Source: an uncultured bacterium (lineage in GTDB: Bacteria > Bacillota > Clostridia > Oscillospirales > CAG-272). Taken from it: DNA of 38,460 bases. Each line of letters opens with the position of its first letter. Within the stretch, counting starts at the first letter, position 1. The position numbers were made by a program, and so were the translations under genes. Under the pieces are notes generated by a model. That model made no database searches and was not told where the DNA came from. It saw only the letters and a list, made by a program, of their open reading frames with translations. The stretch covers positions 1 to 38,460 of the forward strand of contig CASDOQ010000051.1 in assembly GCA_949282345.1 (NCBI GenBank), read 5' to 3'. Shown here one piece after another: positions 1 through 8,243 of the stretch.

Positions 1-133
1 CGCCGAATTCACTCTCTATCAGCACTATATTAGCGTTATAACCGAGTTTTCCTAAATAGGAACAAGTATAAACAAGCCAGCAAATTACTATTGCCAGCAC
101 GTTTTTATTTAGTTTCTTTTTTTCTTTTTCCAT
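1..133 (-). CDS. MFS transporter, N-terminal fragment (cut by window edge)
   Basis: The minus strand is open from an ATG at 133 down to base 1, giving 44 residues with no stop. The first residues are very basic (MEKEKKKLNKN). A hydrophobic helix follows with the sequence VLAIVICWLVYTCSYLGKL and then GYNANIVLIESEFG. The W-x-x-Y-x-x-S-Y-L-G-x-L-x-Y-x-A-N pattern resembles the first membrane helix of sugar-phosphate or organophosphate-type major facilitator transporters. It starts 39 bases after the metA stop in the same direction, so it may be the third gene of the methionine operon. No strong Shine-Dalgarno is visible; GGAAG lies about 13 bases upstream. The DNA is clearly more AT-rich than metA. 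The substrate cannot be told from this fragment, and the family call rests on one helix. Confidence 0.6.
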   Translation of the reverse strand, partial: MEKEKKKLNKNVLAIVICWLVYTCSYLGKLGYNANIVLIESEFG

Positions 134-172
134 TTTTATATTTATGCTTCCGGGACACGGAAGATTCCCGCT

Positions 173-1090
173 TTATTCGATCGCGCTGATGTCGTAGGGG
201 GTCGTCTGATAGACGTAATAGTTCAGCCAGTTGGAATAAAGCAGATTGGCATGGGCGCGCCAGAGTACCTGCGGCGCACGGGTATCGTCGTCATTGGGAT
301 AATAATTCTTCGGCGGGGCGATCGGCAAACCGAGTTTTTTATCCCGCAGATACTCCCTCTCCAGAGTCAGCGGATCGTATTCGGGATGCCCGGTAATGAA
401 GATCTGCCGCCCACCCCGGGTCTCGGCCGCAAAGATGCCGGCCTCGGGGGAAGATGCCAGGATCTCTAAGGCCGGGATCTTCTCGATATCGGCGCGGCGC
501 ACCTCGGTATGACGTGAATGCGGCGCATAGAAGCAGTCGTCAAAACCGCGGAAGAGCGGGCAGTCACGCCGCTCCACCTTGTGCGGGAAAACACCGAAGA
601 GTTTCTTCGGGATCGGATATTTCTCGATCCCGAAGAAATAATGCAGGGCCGCCTGCGCCGCCCAGCAGACAAAGACCGTGCTGAATACGTGGGTACGGCT
701 CCACTGAAAAATACGCGTCAGTTCCTCCCAGTACTCCACCTCTTCAAAAGCCATCTGCTCTACCGGAGCGCCGGTCACGATGAGGCCGTCAAAGTTGGTA
801 TCCGCGATCTCGTCAAAGCACTTGTAGAATTGCAAAAGATGCTCTTCCGAAGTGTTCCGGGAACGGTGCGTGCGCGTGTGCAGGAGGGTCAGTTCCACCT
901 GAAGCGGCGTGTTCCCGAGCAGACGGGAAAACTGGGTTTCGGTATCGATCTTGGTCGGCATGAGGTTCAGAAGAAGAATATGAAGGGGACGGATATCCTG
1001 CGTGATGGCACGGCGCTCCGTCATGACGAAAATATTTTCTTTTTCCAGCGTTTTGACGGCCGGCAGGTCGTCGGGTATTTTGATCGGCAT
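173..1090 (-). CDS. metA: Homoserine O-acetyltransferase, MetA family
   Basis: This 305-residue protein activates homoserine by O-acylation, the first committed step of methionine synthesis, in the cytoplasm. The triad residues fall at the positions known for the E. coli enzyme: Cys142 in [10 protein letters not shown], and His235 and Glu237 in GHPEYD. Residue 111 is Glu (GAPVEQM). In this family Glu at 111 is associated with acetyl-CoA use and Gly with succinyl-CoA, so despite the family's common succinyltransferase label I infer the acetyl form. That fits the upstream metY, which uses O-acetylhomoserine. The gene follows metY by 39 bases and is probably controlled by the same Met T-box. An AAGGCG ribosome-binding site lies about 9 bases before the ATG. 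Confidence 0.95.
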   Translation of the reverse strand: MPIKIPDDLPAVKTLEKENIFVMTERRAITQDIRPLHILLLNLMPTKIDTETQFSRLLGNTPLQVELTLLHTRTHRSRNTSEEHLLQFYKCFDEIADTNFDGLIVTGAPVEQMAFEEVEYWEELTRIFQWSRTHVFSTVFVCWAAQAALHYFFGIEKYPIPKKLFGVFPHKVERRDCPLFRGFDDCFYAPHSRHTEVRRADIEKIPALEILASSPEAGIFAAETRGGRQIFITGHPEYDPLTLEREYLRDKKLGLPIAPPKNYYPNDDDTRAPQVLWRAHANLLYSNWLNYYVYQTTPYDISAIE

Positions 1091-1129
1091 AGTGTTTCGC
1101 CTTTTCTATTTATATAGTTTTGTTTGCTT

Positions 1130-2404
1130 TTATTCGAGCGCCTGCTTTAGGTCGGCGATCAGATCTTCGGGGGCTTCAAGTCCGCAGGAGAGACGGACGA
1201 GATCGGGCGTGACCCCGGCGGCCAGCAGTTCCGCATCGTTCATCTGACGGTGCGTGGTGTTGGCGGGGTGCAGGCAGCAACTGCGGGCATCGGCCACGTG
1301 GGTCTCAATGGCGATCAGGCGCAATTTCTGCATCACACGCTCGGCGGCCGCGCGACCGCCCTCCACGGCAAAGCTGATGACGCCGCAGGTGCCATTGGGC
1401 ATATATTTTTCGGCAAGCGGATAGAAACGGTCGCCGGGAAGCGAGGGATAGCGCACCCACTTGACAGCGGGATGAGCGGACAGGAACTCCGCCACCGCGC
1501 GGGCCGTAGCGCAATGCTGGCGCATCCGAACGTGGAGGCTCTCGAGTCCGAGATTGAGCAGATACGCGCTCATCGGCGCGGGGGTAGAACCGAGGTCACG
1601 CATCAGTTGCACCGTTGCCTTGGTGATATAAGCCCCCTGCTGACCGAACCGCTCGGCATACACGACGCCGTGGTAACTCTCGTCCGGGGTGGTCAGACCC
1701 GGGAACCTGCCCGCGTGCGCCAACCAGTCAAAGTTCCCGGAGTCCACGATGGCACCGCCGACAGCCGAACCGTGACCGTCCATATACTTGGTCGTGGAAT
1801 GCGTCACGATATCGGCGCCGAAAGCAAAGGGACGGCAGTTGATCGGAGTGGCAAAGGTATTGTCCACGATCAGCGGAACGCCGTGCGCATGCGCCGCTTT
1901 GGCAAACTTCTCGATATCCAGCACCTCCAGAGACGGGTTGGAGATCGTCTCTCCGAACACGGCGCGGGTATTTTCGCGGAAGGCGGCATTCAGCTCGTCC
2001 TCCGTGCAATCGGGCTTGACGAAGGTGAACTCCACCCCCATGCGCCGCATCGTCACAGCAAAAAGGTTATAGGTTCCGCCGTAAATCGCCGAGGAAGAGA
2101 CCACATGATCCCCGCATCCGACGAGGTTGAAAACGGCGTAAAAGTTTGCGGCCTGCCCCGACGAGGTCAGCATCGCCGCACTTCCCCCTTCGAGTGCCGC
2201 GATCTTGGCGGCAACCGTATCGCAGGTCGGATTCTGCAGTCTGGAATAGAAATATCCGGAGGCCTCCAGGTCAAAAAGTTTGGCCATGTCCGCACTGGTC
2301 TCGTAGCGGAAGGTCGTACTCTGGACGATCGGGATCTGTCGCGGCTCACCGTTCCCGGGACGATACCCCCCCTGTACGCAAATCGTGTCAATTTTCTGAT
2401 TCAT
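1130..2404 (-). CDS. metY: O-acetylhomoserine sulfhydrylase (aminocarboxypropyltransferase)
   Basis: This is a 424-residue, PLP-dependent Cys/Met-metabolism enzyme that converts O-acetylhomoserine and sulfide to homocysteine. The PLP lysine is Lys206 in HSTTKYMDGHGSAVGG. Other family marks are SRLQNPT near residue 55, SSGQAA near 82 and DNTFATP at 181-187. The start was set at 2404, where AAGGAGGTA precedes ATG-AAT-CAG. The reading frame stays open 25 codons further upstream, but that stretch is the T-box terminator hairpin and should not be counted as protein. It is the first gene of the operon and is followed by metA. Cystathionine gamma-synthase is the alternative within the fold, but length, start region (IDTICVQGGYRP) and partner favour MetY. 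Confidence 0.93.
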   Translation of the reverse strand: MNQKIDTICVQGGYRPGNGEPRQIPIVQSTTFRYETSADMAKLFDLEASGYFYSRLQNPTCDTVAAKIAALEGGSAAMLTSSGQAANFYAVFNLVGCGDHVVSSSAIYGGTYNLFAVTMRRMGVEFTFVKPDCTEDELNAAFRENTRAVFGETISNPSLEVLDIEKFAKAAHAHGVPLIVDNTFATPINCRPFAFGADIVTHSTTKYMDGHGSAVGGAIVDSGNFDWLAHAGRFPGLTTPDESYHGVVYAERFGQQGAYITKATVQLMRDLGSTPAPMSAYLLNLGLESLHVRMRQHCATARAVAEFLSAHPAVKWVRYPSLPGDRFYPLAEKYMPNGTCGVISFAVEGGRAAAERVMQKLRLIAIETHVADARSCCLHPANTTHRQMNDAELLAAGVTPDLVRLSCGLEAPEDLIADLKQALE

Positions 2405-2424
2405 AGTATTTACCTCCTTTATAA

Positions 2425-2676
2425 AACAAAAAGCCCGTCTCGCTTTGAGACGGACTGTAAGATCCGCGGTACCACTCAAATTCGCACAAAACGTGCGCCC
2501 TCAGGCTCTGTCAAGCCCTGTGCTGTAACGCCGCACCTCCGCGAGGACGATTACCTGTCACCGCCCCGGCTCAGGAAGCCATAGATCGTCAGCGCGCCCT
2601 CCGCCGGCTCTCACCTGCCCCGGCTCTCTGTGGGATTCTTCTGCTTTGTCCTCTTCCGTCATCGCCTTTATAAATT
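2425..2676 (-). promoter_or_regulatory. T-box leader, methionine specifier
   Basis: Read on the minus strand, the leader contains a stem I with the typical CAGAGAGCCGGGG segment and the conserved T-box GAGTGGTACCGCGGA at about 2462-2476. A terminator follows: arms CCGTCTC and GAGACGG around AAAGC, then a T-rich run (about 2425-2454). The specifier is most likely AUG at 2582-2580. Aligning the sequence 3' of the specifier with that of the Trp leader at 36706 (AUG-GCUUCCUGAG against UGG-GCUCCUGAG) gives the same offset. Uncharged tRNA-Met would thus promote readthrough into metY-metA. The outer bounds are approximate. Confidence 0.9.
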
Positions 2677-2682
2677 ACTATT

Positions 2683-2711
2683 ACTGTATCATATCGGCCG
2701 GGATTTGTCAA
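2683..2711 (-). promoter_or_regulatory. Sigma-A-type promoter of the metY T-box operon
   Basis: On the minus strand TTGACA (2711-2706) is followed after 17 bases by TACAGT (2688-2683). This places the transcript start near 2676, just ahead of the T-box stem I. Confidence 0.8.
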
Positions 2712-2774
2712 GGGGGTTCGACATTTTTTTTACACCGTTCCCCGATATCCGTCATCCGGGCCCACCAAAGGCCC

Positions 2775-3329
2775 TCAGGATTCTTCCCCGACCGGGAGGC
2801 TGACGAACATCGGGCGGTGCCCGACGGCGGGGAGAAAAACGTCGAGTATATCCGAAAGCCGCAGGGCAAGGCTCGTGGTATTTTCGAGCGGATGCGCTCC
2901 GAGAAATTCTTCCCCGAGCAGGTCGCGGTCGATGAGAAGCTGCACTTCCTTCTCGCGGTCGTATATCAGTCCGAGGATCGAAGCGGCCCCGGGATATGTC
3001 CCGAGGAGACGCGCAAGGTTTTCCGACGTGTCGAAGGAGAGGCGCGCGGAACCGATCTCTGCAGACAGCGTCTTGGTACGGAAGGGCTTATCCCCCGGCA
3101 TCAGAAGCAGATAATGCGCCGTCCCCTGCCGATTGGCCAACAAAAGATTCTTGCAGACCGTGATCCCGAGCGTCTCTTCGGCCTCCCGGCAATCCTCCAT
3201 GGTGTGGGCAGGGGCATGGTCAACGCGGCGATAGGAGATCCCGAGCCCGTCGAGAAAATCGTAGACGGCCGTCTCATGCTCCGAGCGAGCCGCAGAATCG
3301 GCCGGCCGGCCTTCTTTCACGTTCAGCAT
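2775..3329 (-). CDS. Aminoacyl-tRNA deacylase, ProXp-ala/PrdX type
   Basis: A 184-residue free-standing editing domain of the YbaK/INS superfamily, expected to hydrolyse mischarged tRNA (Ala-tRNA-Pro in ProXp-ala). The conserved lysine is Lys60 in ITVCKNLLL. The family signature PGAAS-ILGL lies at 113-121, and the C-terminal block HPLENTTSLALRLSDILDVF starts at 146. The ATG overlaps the hisS stop by seven bases (ATGCTGA), so translation is coupled to hisS. A deacylase in a histidyl-tRNA synthetase operon is a quality-control grouping, but nothing suggests that it edits tRNA-His. The exact tRNA specificity is inferred from the family. Confidence 0.85.
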   Translation of the reverse strand: MLNVKEGRPADSAARSEHETAVYDFLDGLGISYRRVDHAPAHTMEDCREAEETLGITVCKNLLLANRQGTAHYLLLMPGDKPFRTKTLSAEIGSARLSFDTSENLARLLGTYPGAASILGLIYDREKEVQLLIDRDLLGEEFLGAHPLENTTSLALRLSDILDVFLPAVGHRPMFVSLPVGEES

Positions 3330-4570
3330 GGCAGGGTAAATCCCTCCAGCGCCACTTCCTCCTGTGTTCCCTCCCGCATATTGCGGAGCTGTGCGCGGCC
3401 CGAAGCGATCTCTTCTTCACCGAGGATCAGCGTATATTCCGCACCGATCTTTCCGGCATATTTCATCTGCGCCTTGAGACTTCTGTCCATCATATCGCAC
3501 TCGCAGGAAGAGCCGGCCGCGCGGAGCCGCTCGGCAAGCGCGTAGGCCGTCGGGACGGCGGCAGGGCAAAGCGGCGCGATATACAGGCGCGGGTGCGGCA
3601 GAGCCACGGAGGCCGTACCCGCTTGTTCCATCGCCATGATGACGCGCGTCAACCCCATGGCAAACCCGATCCCCGGCAGGGACGGACCGCCGAGCGATTC
3701 GACCAGCCCGTCGTAACGGCCTCCGCCGCAGACCGTGCTTTGCGCGGCGATCCCCTCCGCGATAAACTCAAAGACCGTGCGGGTATAGTAATCCAGCCCG
3801 CGCACGATCGACGGGTCGACGGTATAGGAAATGCCCATGGCATCCAAAAGCGAGCAGAGCGTCTCAAAGTGTTCCCGGCACGCGGGGCAAAGATAATCCA
3901 CCGTGCGGGGGGCGGCGGAGGCCAGCGCCGCGCAGGAGGGGTTTTTGCAGTCCAGAAGGCGCAGCGGGTTCTGCGCCAGGCGGGTATGGCAGGTATCGCA
4001 GAGTTCTCCGATATGAGCGCCGTAGTATTCGGTGAGGGCCTTCCTGTATGCGGGGCGGCATTCGGCGCATCCGATCGAATTCAGATGCAGGCGGACCGAG
4101 GTGAGGCCCAGCCGACGGAAGACCGCGGCGGCCAGCCCGATGGCGTTGGCGTCTGCCGCCGGTGCGGCCGCGCCGAAGGTCTCGGTACCGAATTGGAAGA
4201 ACTCCCGGCTGCGCCCGGCCTGCGGGGCCTCGTGACGGAAGCAGTTGATGATATAGTAAAACTTCTGCGGCATCGCGCCGACGTGCCGTCCGTTTTCAAG
4301 AAGGGCGCGCACGACCGAGGCCGTCCCCTCCGGCCGGAGAGAGATCGAACGGTTCTCGTCCCGGTCCGCAAAGGTATACATCTCCTTCTGCACGACGTCG
4401 GTCGTATCCCCGACGCCGCGGACGAAGAGAGCCGTATTTTCAAAGGTGGGCGTGCGGATCTCCCCGAAGCCGTATTTTTCCGCCTCCTCGCGCATGACCT
4501 GCTCGATATACCGGAAGAGCGGAGTCTGCTCCGGCAGAATATCCATGGTTCCTTTAATCTTCTGTATCAC
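3323..4570 (-). CDS. hisS: Histidyl-tRNA synthetase
   Basis: A class II synthetase that charges tRNA-His, 415 residues if begun at the GTG at 4570. Visible marks: the N-terminal KGTMDILPEQ block, motif 2 around FRHEAPQAGRSREFFQFG, the histidine-binding GLDYYTRTVFEF block with GGGRYDGL, motif 3 GIGFAMGLTRV, and a C-terminal anticodon-binding domain. I prefer GTG at 4570 because AGAGGAT sits about eight bases upstream and because IQKIKGTxDILP aligns with the family start. An ATG at 4546 is the alternative. The gene start lies inside the end of mrnC (17-base overlap), and its end overlaps the deacylase start. Confidence 0.95.
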   Translation of the reverse strand: MIQKIKGTMDILPEQTPLFRYIEQVMREEAEKYGFGEIRTPTFENTALFVRGVGDTTDVVQKEMYTFADRDENRSISLRPEGTASVVRALLENGRHVGAMPQKFYYIINCFRHEAPQAGRSREFFQFGTETFGAAAPAADANAIGLAAAVFRRLGLTSVRLHLNSIGCAECRPAYRKALTEYYGAHIGELCDTCHTRLAQNPLRLLDCKNPSCAALASAAPRTVDYLCPACREHFETLCSLLDAMGISYTVDPSIVRGLDYYTRTVFEFIAEGIAAQSTVCGGGRYDGLVESLGGPSLPGIGFAMGLTRVIMAMEQAGTASVALPHPRLYIAPLCPAAVPTAYALAERLRAAGSSCECDMMDRSLKAQMKYAGKIGAEYTLILGEEEIASGRAQLRNMREGTQEEVALEGFTLPC

Positions 4571-4970
4571 TTTTTTTATCCTCTTTCTCGCTTTGATAAG
4601 CGGCTTCAAGCAATTCGGCAAGGCGCATCTCGCGCCCGAGGCAGGAGAGCATCCCGAGCAAAGCTTCAAACCCCGTGGCGCGCCGGTAATCGGCAATGCT
4701 CATATGTTTCGGTCTTTGCAAATGACGCGAGTTGAAAGCCCGGCGGAAGATCGCGCGCTCTTCCTCGGTCAGCCGGGGCAGGAGAGCCGCCGCCATCCGG
4801 GACTGTGCCGCCGCGTTGACATACCCGGTGACAAAGCGGTGCAGATCCTCCGCATGGGAAAGCCCCAAAAGAACCGCGCGACGGCGCATATCCAAACTGT
4901 GAACGGCATCGCCGAGATAAGCCAGTGCGGACACCGACGGCAACTCGCTCGCGCGGACAGGTTCCCCCAT
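4554..4970 (-). CDS. mrnC: Mini-ribonuclease III
   Basis: A 138-residue RNase III catalytic domain without the double-stranded RNA-binding domain, as in Mini-III, which matures 23S rRNA ends in Firmicutes. Asp21 in AYLGDAVHSLD and Glu102 in ATGFEALLGML are the expected metal ligands. The usual GDAVYE is GDAVHS here, a mild deviation. RNA-contact segments SRHLQRPKHM and SIADYRRATGFEA are intact. The start is supported by AAGGGGGAG five bases before the ATG. It is the first gene of the mrnC-hisS-deacylase operon. Confidence 0.93.
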   Translation of the reverse strand: MGEPVRASELPSVSALAYLGDAVHSLDMRRRAVLLGLSHAEDLHRFVTGYVNAAAQSRMAAALLPRLTEEERAIFRRAFNSRHLQRPKHMSIADYRRATGFEALLGMLSCLGREMRLAELLEAAYQSEKEDKKSDTED

Positions 4971-5010
4971 TTTCTCTCCCCCTTCTCCGATCTTTTACAT
5001 CGTTTTTCTC

Positions 5011-5039
5011 ATTGTAGCACACTTTTCGGCATCTGGCAA
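5011..5039 (-). promoter_or_regulatory. Sigma-A-type promoter of the mrnC-hisS operon
   Basis: On the minus strand TTGCCA (5039-5034) and TACAAT (5016-5011) are separated by 17 bases, about 40 bases before the mrnC start. Confidence 0.75.
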
Positions 5040-5123
5040 GGGCTTTGCGGAATTTCACACACGTATTCCGCACGTGCGGGAAATCGCCAGGAAAAAGAGG
5101 GCGAAAAAGCCGTGGGGCAGGGC

Positions 5124-5152
5124 TTGCAAAAACACGGAAAGCGTGATATAAT
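5124..5152 (+). promoter_or_regulatory. Sigma-A-type promoter of the yggS-sepF-yggT-lspA-rluD operon
   Basis: TTGCAA (5124-5129), a 17-base spacer and a perfect TATAAT (5147-5152). The leader to yggS is about 90 bases and contains no clear terminator. Confidence 0.8.
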
Positions 5153-5250
5153 TATTTATACAAAACCTATCGCTTGCGGATCTTCGCCCCGATATATTTT
5201 GAAATATTTGAAATATCCTACAGATACTTACTTCCCCGGGAGGAAAAATA

Positions 5251-5955
5251 ATGGAGGACTTCCGTTATATAGAGGAAAATCTGCGCGCCGTTCGGGAGAA
5301 TCTGCGCGCCGCGTCTGAGAGGGTCGGCCGGCCGGTCCCCACGTTGGTGGCCGTCACCAAAAGTGCCTCTGACGAAGAGGTGCGCGCCCTGCTCGGCTTC
5401 GGGGTCGACGCCATTGCGGAGAATCGTCCCCAGCTCTTTACCGCACGATATGAAATCGCCAAAGAGGTTGCTCCCGAAACCGCCGTACACCTGATCGGCA
5501 CGCTGCAGACCAATAAAGTCAAGTACGTGGTCGGCAAGGCGGCGCTGATCCAGTCCCTGGATTCGGAAAAACTGGCGCTTGAGATCGAAAAGCAGGCAAA
5601 AAAATCCGATTGCACCGTTCCCGTGCTGATCGAGATCAACAGTGGGCGTGAAGAGGCCAAGGGCGGCGTATTGCCGGAGGACGTGCTCTCCTTTGCCGCC
5701 CATGTGGACGCGCTCCCCCATCTTTCGGTCATCGGCGTGATGACCATGGGACCCGACTGCGAGACCCCGGAAGAATACCGTCCCTATTTCCGCCTGACGC
5801 GGGAGCTGCTCGACCGTCTGAAAGAAGGCGGATTCATCAAAACCGATGCCCCCGTTCTCTCAATGGGAATGAGCGGCAGTTATACCGTGGCCGCCGAAGA
5901 AGGAGCCACGATGGTGCGCGTCGGCCGGACGCTCTTCCGAAAATCCGGCGACTGA
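5251..5955 (+). CDS. PLP homeostasis protein, YggS/YlmE family
   Basis: A 234-residue single-domain PLP-binding protein of the alanine-racemase-like TIM barrel fold, involved in vitamin B6 and amino-acid homeostasis rather than in a known reaction. The PLP lysine is Lys37 in LVAVTKSAS. Other family blocks are ENRPQLF, HLIGTLQTNKVKYV, SLDSEKLA, EINSGREEAKGG, and the C-terminal LSMGMSGSYTVAAEEGATMVRVG phosphate-binding region. GGGAGG lies seven bases before the ATG. It heads the ylm-type cluster next to cell division genes, as in Bacillus, and stops 11 bases before sepF. Confidence 0.93.
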   Translation: MEDFRYIEENLRAVRENLRAASERVGRPVPTLVAVTKSASDEEVRALLGFGVDAIAENRPQLFTARYEIAKEVAPETAVHLIGTLQTNKVKYVVGKAALIQSLDSEKLALEIEKQAKKSDCTVPVLIEINSGREEAKGGVLPEDVLSFAAHVDALPHLSVIGVMTMGPDCETPEEYRPYFRLTRELLDRLKEGGFIKTDAPVLSMGMSGSYTVAAEEGATMVRVGRTLFRKSGD

Positions 5956-5966
5956 AAGGAGAAATC

Positions 5967-6374
5967 ATGTCACTCTTCCGTAAAAAATACCCGGCAGAAC
6001 CGAAAAACGAAGAAAAGGCTCCGGCAGAGAAAAAAGCCAGCATCAATCTCCGCGTTCTGCGACCGCAGGAGTTCCGCGATGTGCTGACCGTGGCCGACGC
6101 ACTGTTGGACGGCTATACGGTCGTCATGAATCTGTCGGACATGGATCCCGCCTCGCGGCGGCCGCTCCTCCACTTTATCAACGGCGTGATCTACGCGCTT
6201 GACGGGGGGATCAAACCCCTCACGCACGACGGCACCTACGTCGTAACGCCCGGGAGCGTATCGGTCTCCGAGGCAGAAGAGACCGTCGGTAATTTCGGCA
6301 TCGGGGAGGAAAAGAGCGATACCGCGCCGGAAGAAGATCCGCTCGCCTCTCTGTTTTCTCACGACGGTAACTGA
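5967..6374 (+). CDS. sepF: Cell division protein SepF
   Basis: A 135-residue protein that helps tether and align FtsZ filaments at the septum. The N-terminus (MSLFRKKYP) is short and basic-hydrophobic, consistent with the membrane-binding amphipathic segment, and is followed by a charged linker to about residue 28. The SepF core runs through LRPQEFRDVLTVADALLDGY, VVMNLSDMD and FINGVIYALDGGI to VVTPGSVSV. The C-terminal 35 residues are acidic. AAAGGAG precedes the start. Position between yggS and yggT is the conserved Firmicutes arrangement. Confidence 0.92.
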   Translation: MSLFRKKYPAEPKNEEKAPAEKKASINLRVLRPQEFRDVLTVADALLDGYTVVMNLSDMDPASRRPLLHFINGVIYALDGGIKPLTHDGTYVVTPGSVSVSEAEETVGNFGIGEEKSDTAPEEDPLASLFSHDGN

Positions 6375-6388
6375 AAGGATATTCGTTC

Positions 6389-6676
6389 TTGAAAACATTT
6401 CTTTACATTCTTTCTTCCACAGTCGCGCTGGGGCTGGATTTCGTACAGATCTGTATGTTCCTGCACGCCCTGCTCTCCTGGTTCCCGCCCGCATCCGGGG
6501 AGGGCGGTCCCATCCGGCGTTTCATTGCCGCCGTTACCGAGCTTTTCGTGGCGCCGGTACGGGCATTTCTCGAACGCTTTGAGTGGGTGCGCCGCTGTCC
6601 GATCGACGTTTCGTTTATGATCACTTTTTTTCTCCTCGCGCTGATCTCGGTATTTCTGCCGCAAGGGAGGTTCTGA
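6389..6676 (+). CDS. YggT/YlmG family membrane protein
   Basis: A 95-residue protein with two hydrophobic segments (about 5-30 and 72-91) and the family feature LHALLSWFPP in the first. YggT proteins are linked to cell division site and envelope functions, but no reaction is established. The start is a TTG, supported by GAAAGGAT eight bases upstream; no in-frame ATG precedes the first helix. It lies 14 bases after sepF and ends three bases before lspA, so the three genes are surely co-transcribed. Confidence 0.85.
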   Translation: MKTFLYILSSTVALGLDFVQICMFLHALLSWFPPASGEGGPIRRFIAAVTELFVAPVRAFLERFEWVRRCPIDVSFMITFFLLALISVFLPQGRF

Positions 6677-6679
6677 GCG

Positions 6680-7324
6680 ATGAACGAACTGAAAAGAAGC
6701 AAGCTCTTCTGCCTGTTTATCGTCCTTGGGGGGATCTTCCTCGACCAACTGACGAAATATCTCGTCTCACACCTGATGACGCTCCGGCAGTCGATCCCGC
6801 TGATCCCCGGGGTCATCCATCTGACCTATATCACCAACGACGGCGCAGCCTTTGGGATCTTGGATGATCAACGCTGGATCTTTTTGTTGCTCTCCACGGT
6901 CGCCATTCTCTTTCTCACCGGGTATCTTTCCGTGACCCGGAACACCAACCGGCTTTTCCTTCTCTCGCTCTCGCTCATCCTATCGGGCGGGATCGGAAAT
7001 ATGATCGACCGGGTCTTCCTCGGTGAAGTGATCGATTTCATCGATTTTACCCTGATCCGTTTTGCGATCTTCAACGGAGCGGACAGTTTTGTCTGCGTGG
7101 GCGCGGTTCTCCTTTTCTTCTGCATCCTCTTTGACTCTTCGGGCAAAAAGGAAAAAGAAGAAAATACGCAGGCCGTCAATACCGCTTCCGCTCTCCCCGC
7201 CGAGCAAGATCCTTGTGATGCCGGATCGGATTCCGACGAGGGAAATCAAACCGAAGAACCTATGCCGGACGGCTCGGGTGAAGGGCAGTCCCCGGGGGAC
7301 GATCATGCTGTACCGGGTCACTGA
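6680..7324 (+). CDS. lspA: Lipoprotein signal peptidase with long acidic tail
   Basis: An aspartic membrane protease that cleaves prolipoprotein signal peptides after lipid attachment. Four hydrophobic helices are visible. Conserved blocks are DQLTK at 22-26, TNDGAAFG at 52-59, GGIGNMIDR with catalytic Asp110, and FNGAD with catalytic Asp135. The typical enzyme ends about 160 residues in. Here a 60-residue hydrophilic tail follows (155-214), rich in Asp, Glu, Gly and Pro, predicted to be cytoplasmic. The tail's last 20 bases overlap the rluD start. It serves the lipoproteins seen elsewhere in this window. Confidence 0.92.
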   Translation: MNELKRSKLFCLFIVLGGIFLDQLTKYLVSHLMTLRQSIPLIPGVIHLTYITNDGAAFGILDDQRWIFLLLSTVAILFLTGYLSVTRNTNRLFLLSLSLILSGGIGNMIDRVFLGEVIDFIDFTLIRFAIFNGADSFVCVGAVLLFFCILFDSSGKKEKEENTQAVNTASALPAEQDPCDAGSDSDEGNQTEEPMPDGSGEGQSPGDDHAVPGH

Positions 7325-8243
7325 AGAGGAGGCCGGCCTGCGGCTGGATGCCTTTCTTTCGGGGCGGAGCGGGCTTTCCCGCTCCGCCCTTGCCCGCCTG
7401 ATCGACGAGGGAGAGGTCTCGGTCAACGGCCGCATCGAAAAACGCAGTTATCCAGTGGGCGCGGAGGACGCTGTTTCGCTCTGCCTGCCGGAGCCGGAGC
7501 CGTCGGTCGCGGAGCCTGAAAATATTCCCCTTGACATCGTGTATGAGGACGGCGATATTCTGGTCGTCAACAAGCCCTCCGGCATGGTCGTGCATCCCGC
7601 CCCGGGGAACGAACGAGGGACGCTCGTCAATGCCCTGCTCTATCACTGCGGTAATTCGCTTTCGGGGATCGGCGGGGTGTTGCGCCCCGGCATCGTCCAC
7701 CGCATCGACAAAGATACCAGCGGCCTTTTGGTCGTGGCCAAAAACGATGAAGCTCACCGGGCGCTTTCCGCGCAGATGGAGGGGCATCACATCGAGCGCG
7801 AATACCACGCCCTCGTGAACGGCGGCTTCGGAGATGACAGCGGCAGAGTCGATCTGCCGATCGGCCGCCACCCGACCGACCGGAAGCGCATGGCCGTGCT
7901 GAGCGCCGGGCAGGGAAAGAGCCGGGAAGCCGTCACCCACTACCGCGTCCTCCGGCGATACGGCCCCATCACCTATCTTTCGCTCAAACTTGAAACCGGA
8001 CGCACCCATCAGATCCGGGTGCATATGTCGCACCTCGGCCATCCCCTCCTCGGAGACAGTCTGTACGGCGGCGGAAAAACGCCGTTCGAGCGGCGGCACG
8101 CCGCCCTTCTTTCGGGACAGGCGCTGCACGCCGTCTCGCTTTCCTTCTGCCATCCGAGAACGGGCGAGCCCCTCCGATTCACCTGTCCGCTCCCGCCGGA
8201 ATTTGAAAAACTGCTGGCCATATTGGAGGCCGAAGACCGCTGA
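7305..8243 (+). CDS. RluA/RluD-family RNA pseudouridine synthase
   Basis: A 312-residue enzyme isomerising uridine to pseudouridine in rRNA or tRNA. It has an N-terminal S4 RNA-binding domain (about 10-60, GLRLDAFLSG and SRSALARLIDEGEVSVNG). The catalytic block is HRIDKDTSG with Asp135, followed by the C-terminal TGRTHQIRVHMSHLGHPLLGD block. The start at 7305 is favoured because it begins at the S4 domain and follows a GGGGGAC ribosome-binding sequence; the frame is open further upstream inside lspA. It overlaps lspA by 20 bases. Family knowledge places such genes after lspA in many Firmicutes (YlyB). The target base cannot be read from sequence. Confidence 0.93.
   Translation: MLYRVTEEEAGLRLDAFLSGRSGLSRSALARLIDEGEVSVNGRIEKRSYPVGAEDAVSLCLPEPEPSVAEPENIPLDIVYEDGDILVVNKPSGMVVHPAPGNERGTLVNALLYHCGNSLSGIGGVLRPGIVHRIDKDTSGLLVVAKNDEAHRALSAQMEGHHIEREYHALVNGGFGDDSGRVDLPIGRHPTDRKRMAVLSAGQGKSREAVTHYRVLRRYGPITYLSLKLETGRTHQIRVHMSHLGHPLLGDSLYGGGKTPFERRHAALLSGQALHAVSLSFCHPRTGEPLRFTCPLPPEFEKLLAILEAEDR

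Noticed and set aside
2405..2479. N-terminal extension of metY
   Set aside because: The open frame passes through the T-box and its terminator; AAGGAGGTA fixes the start at 2404.
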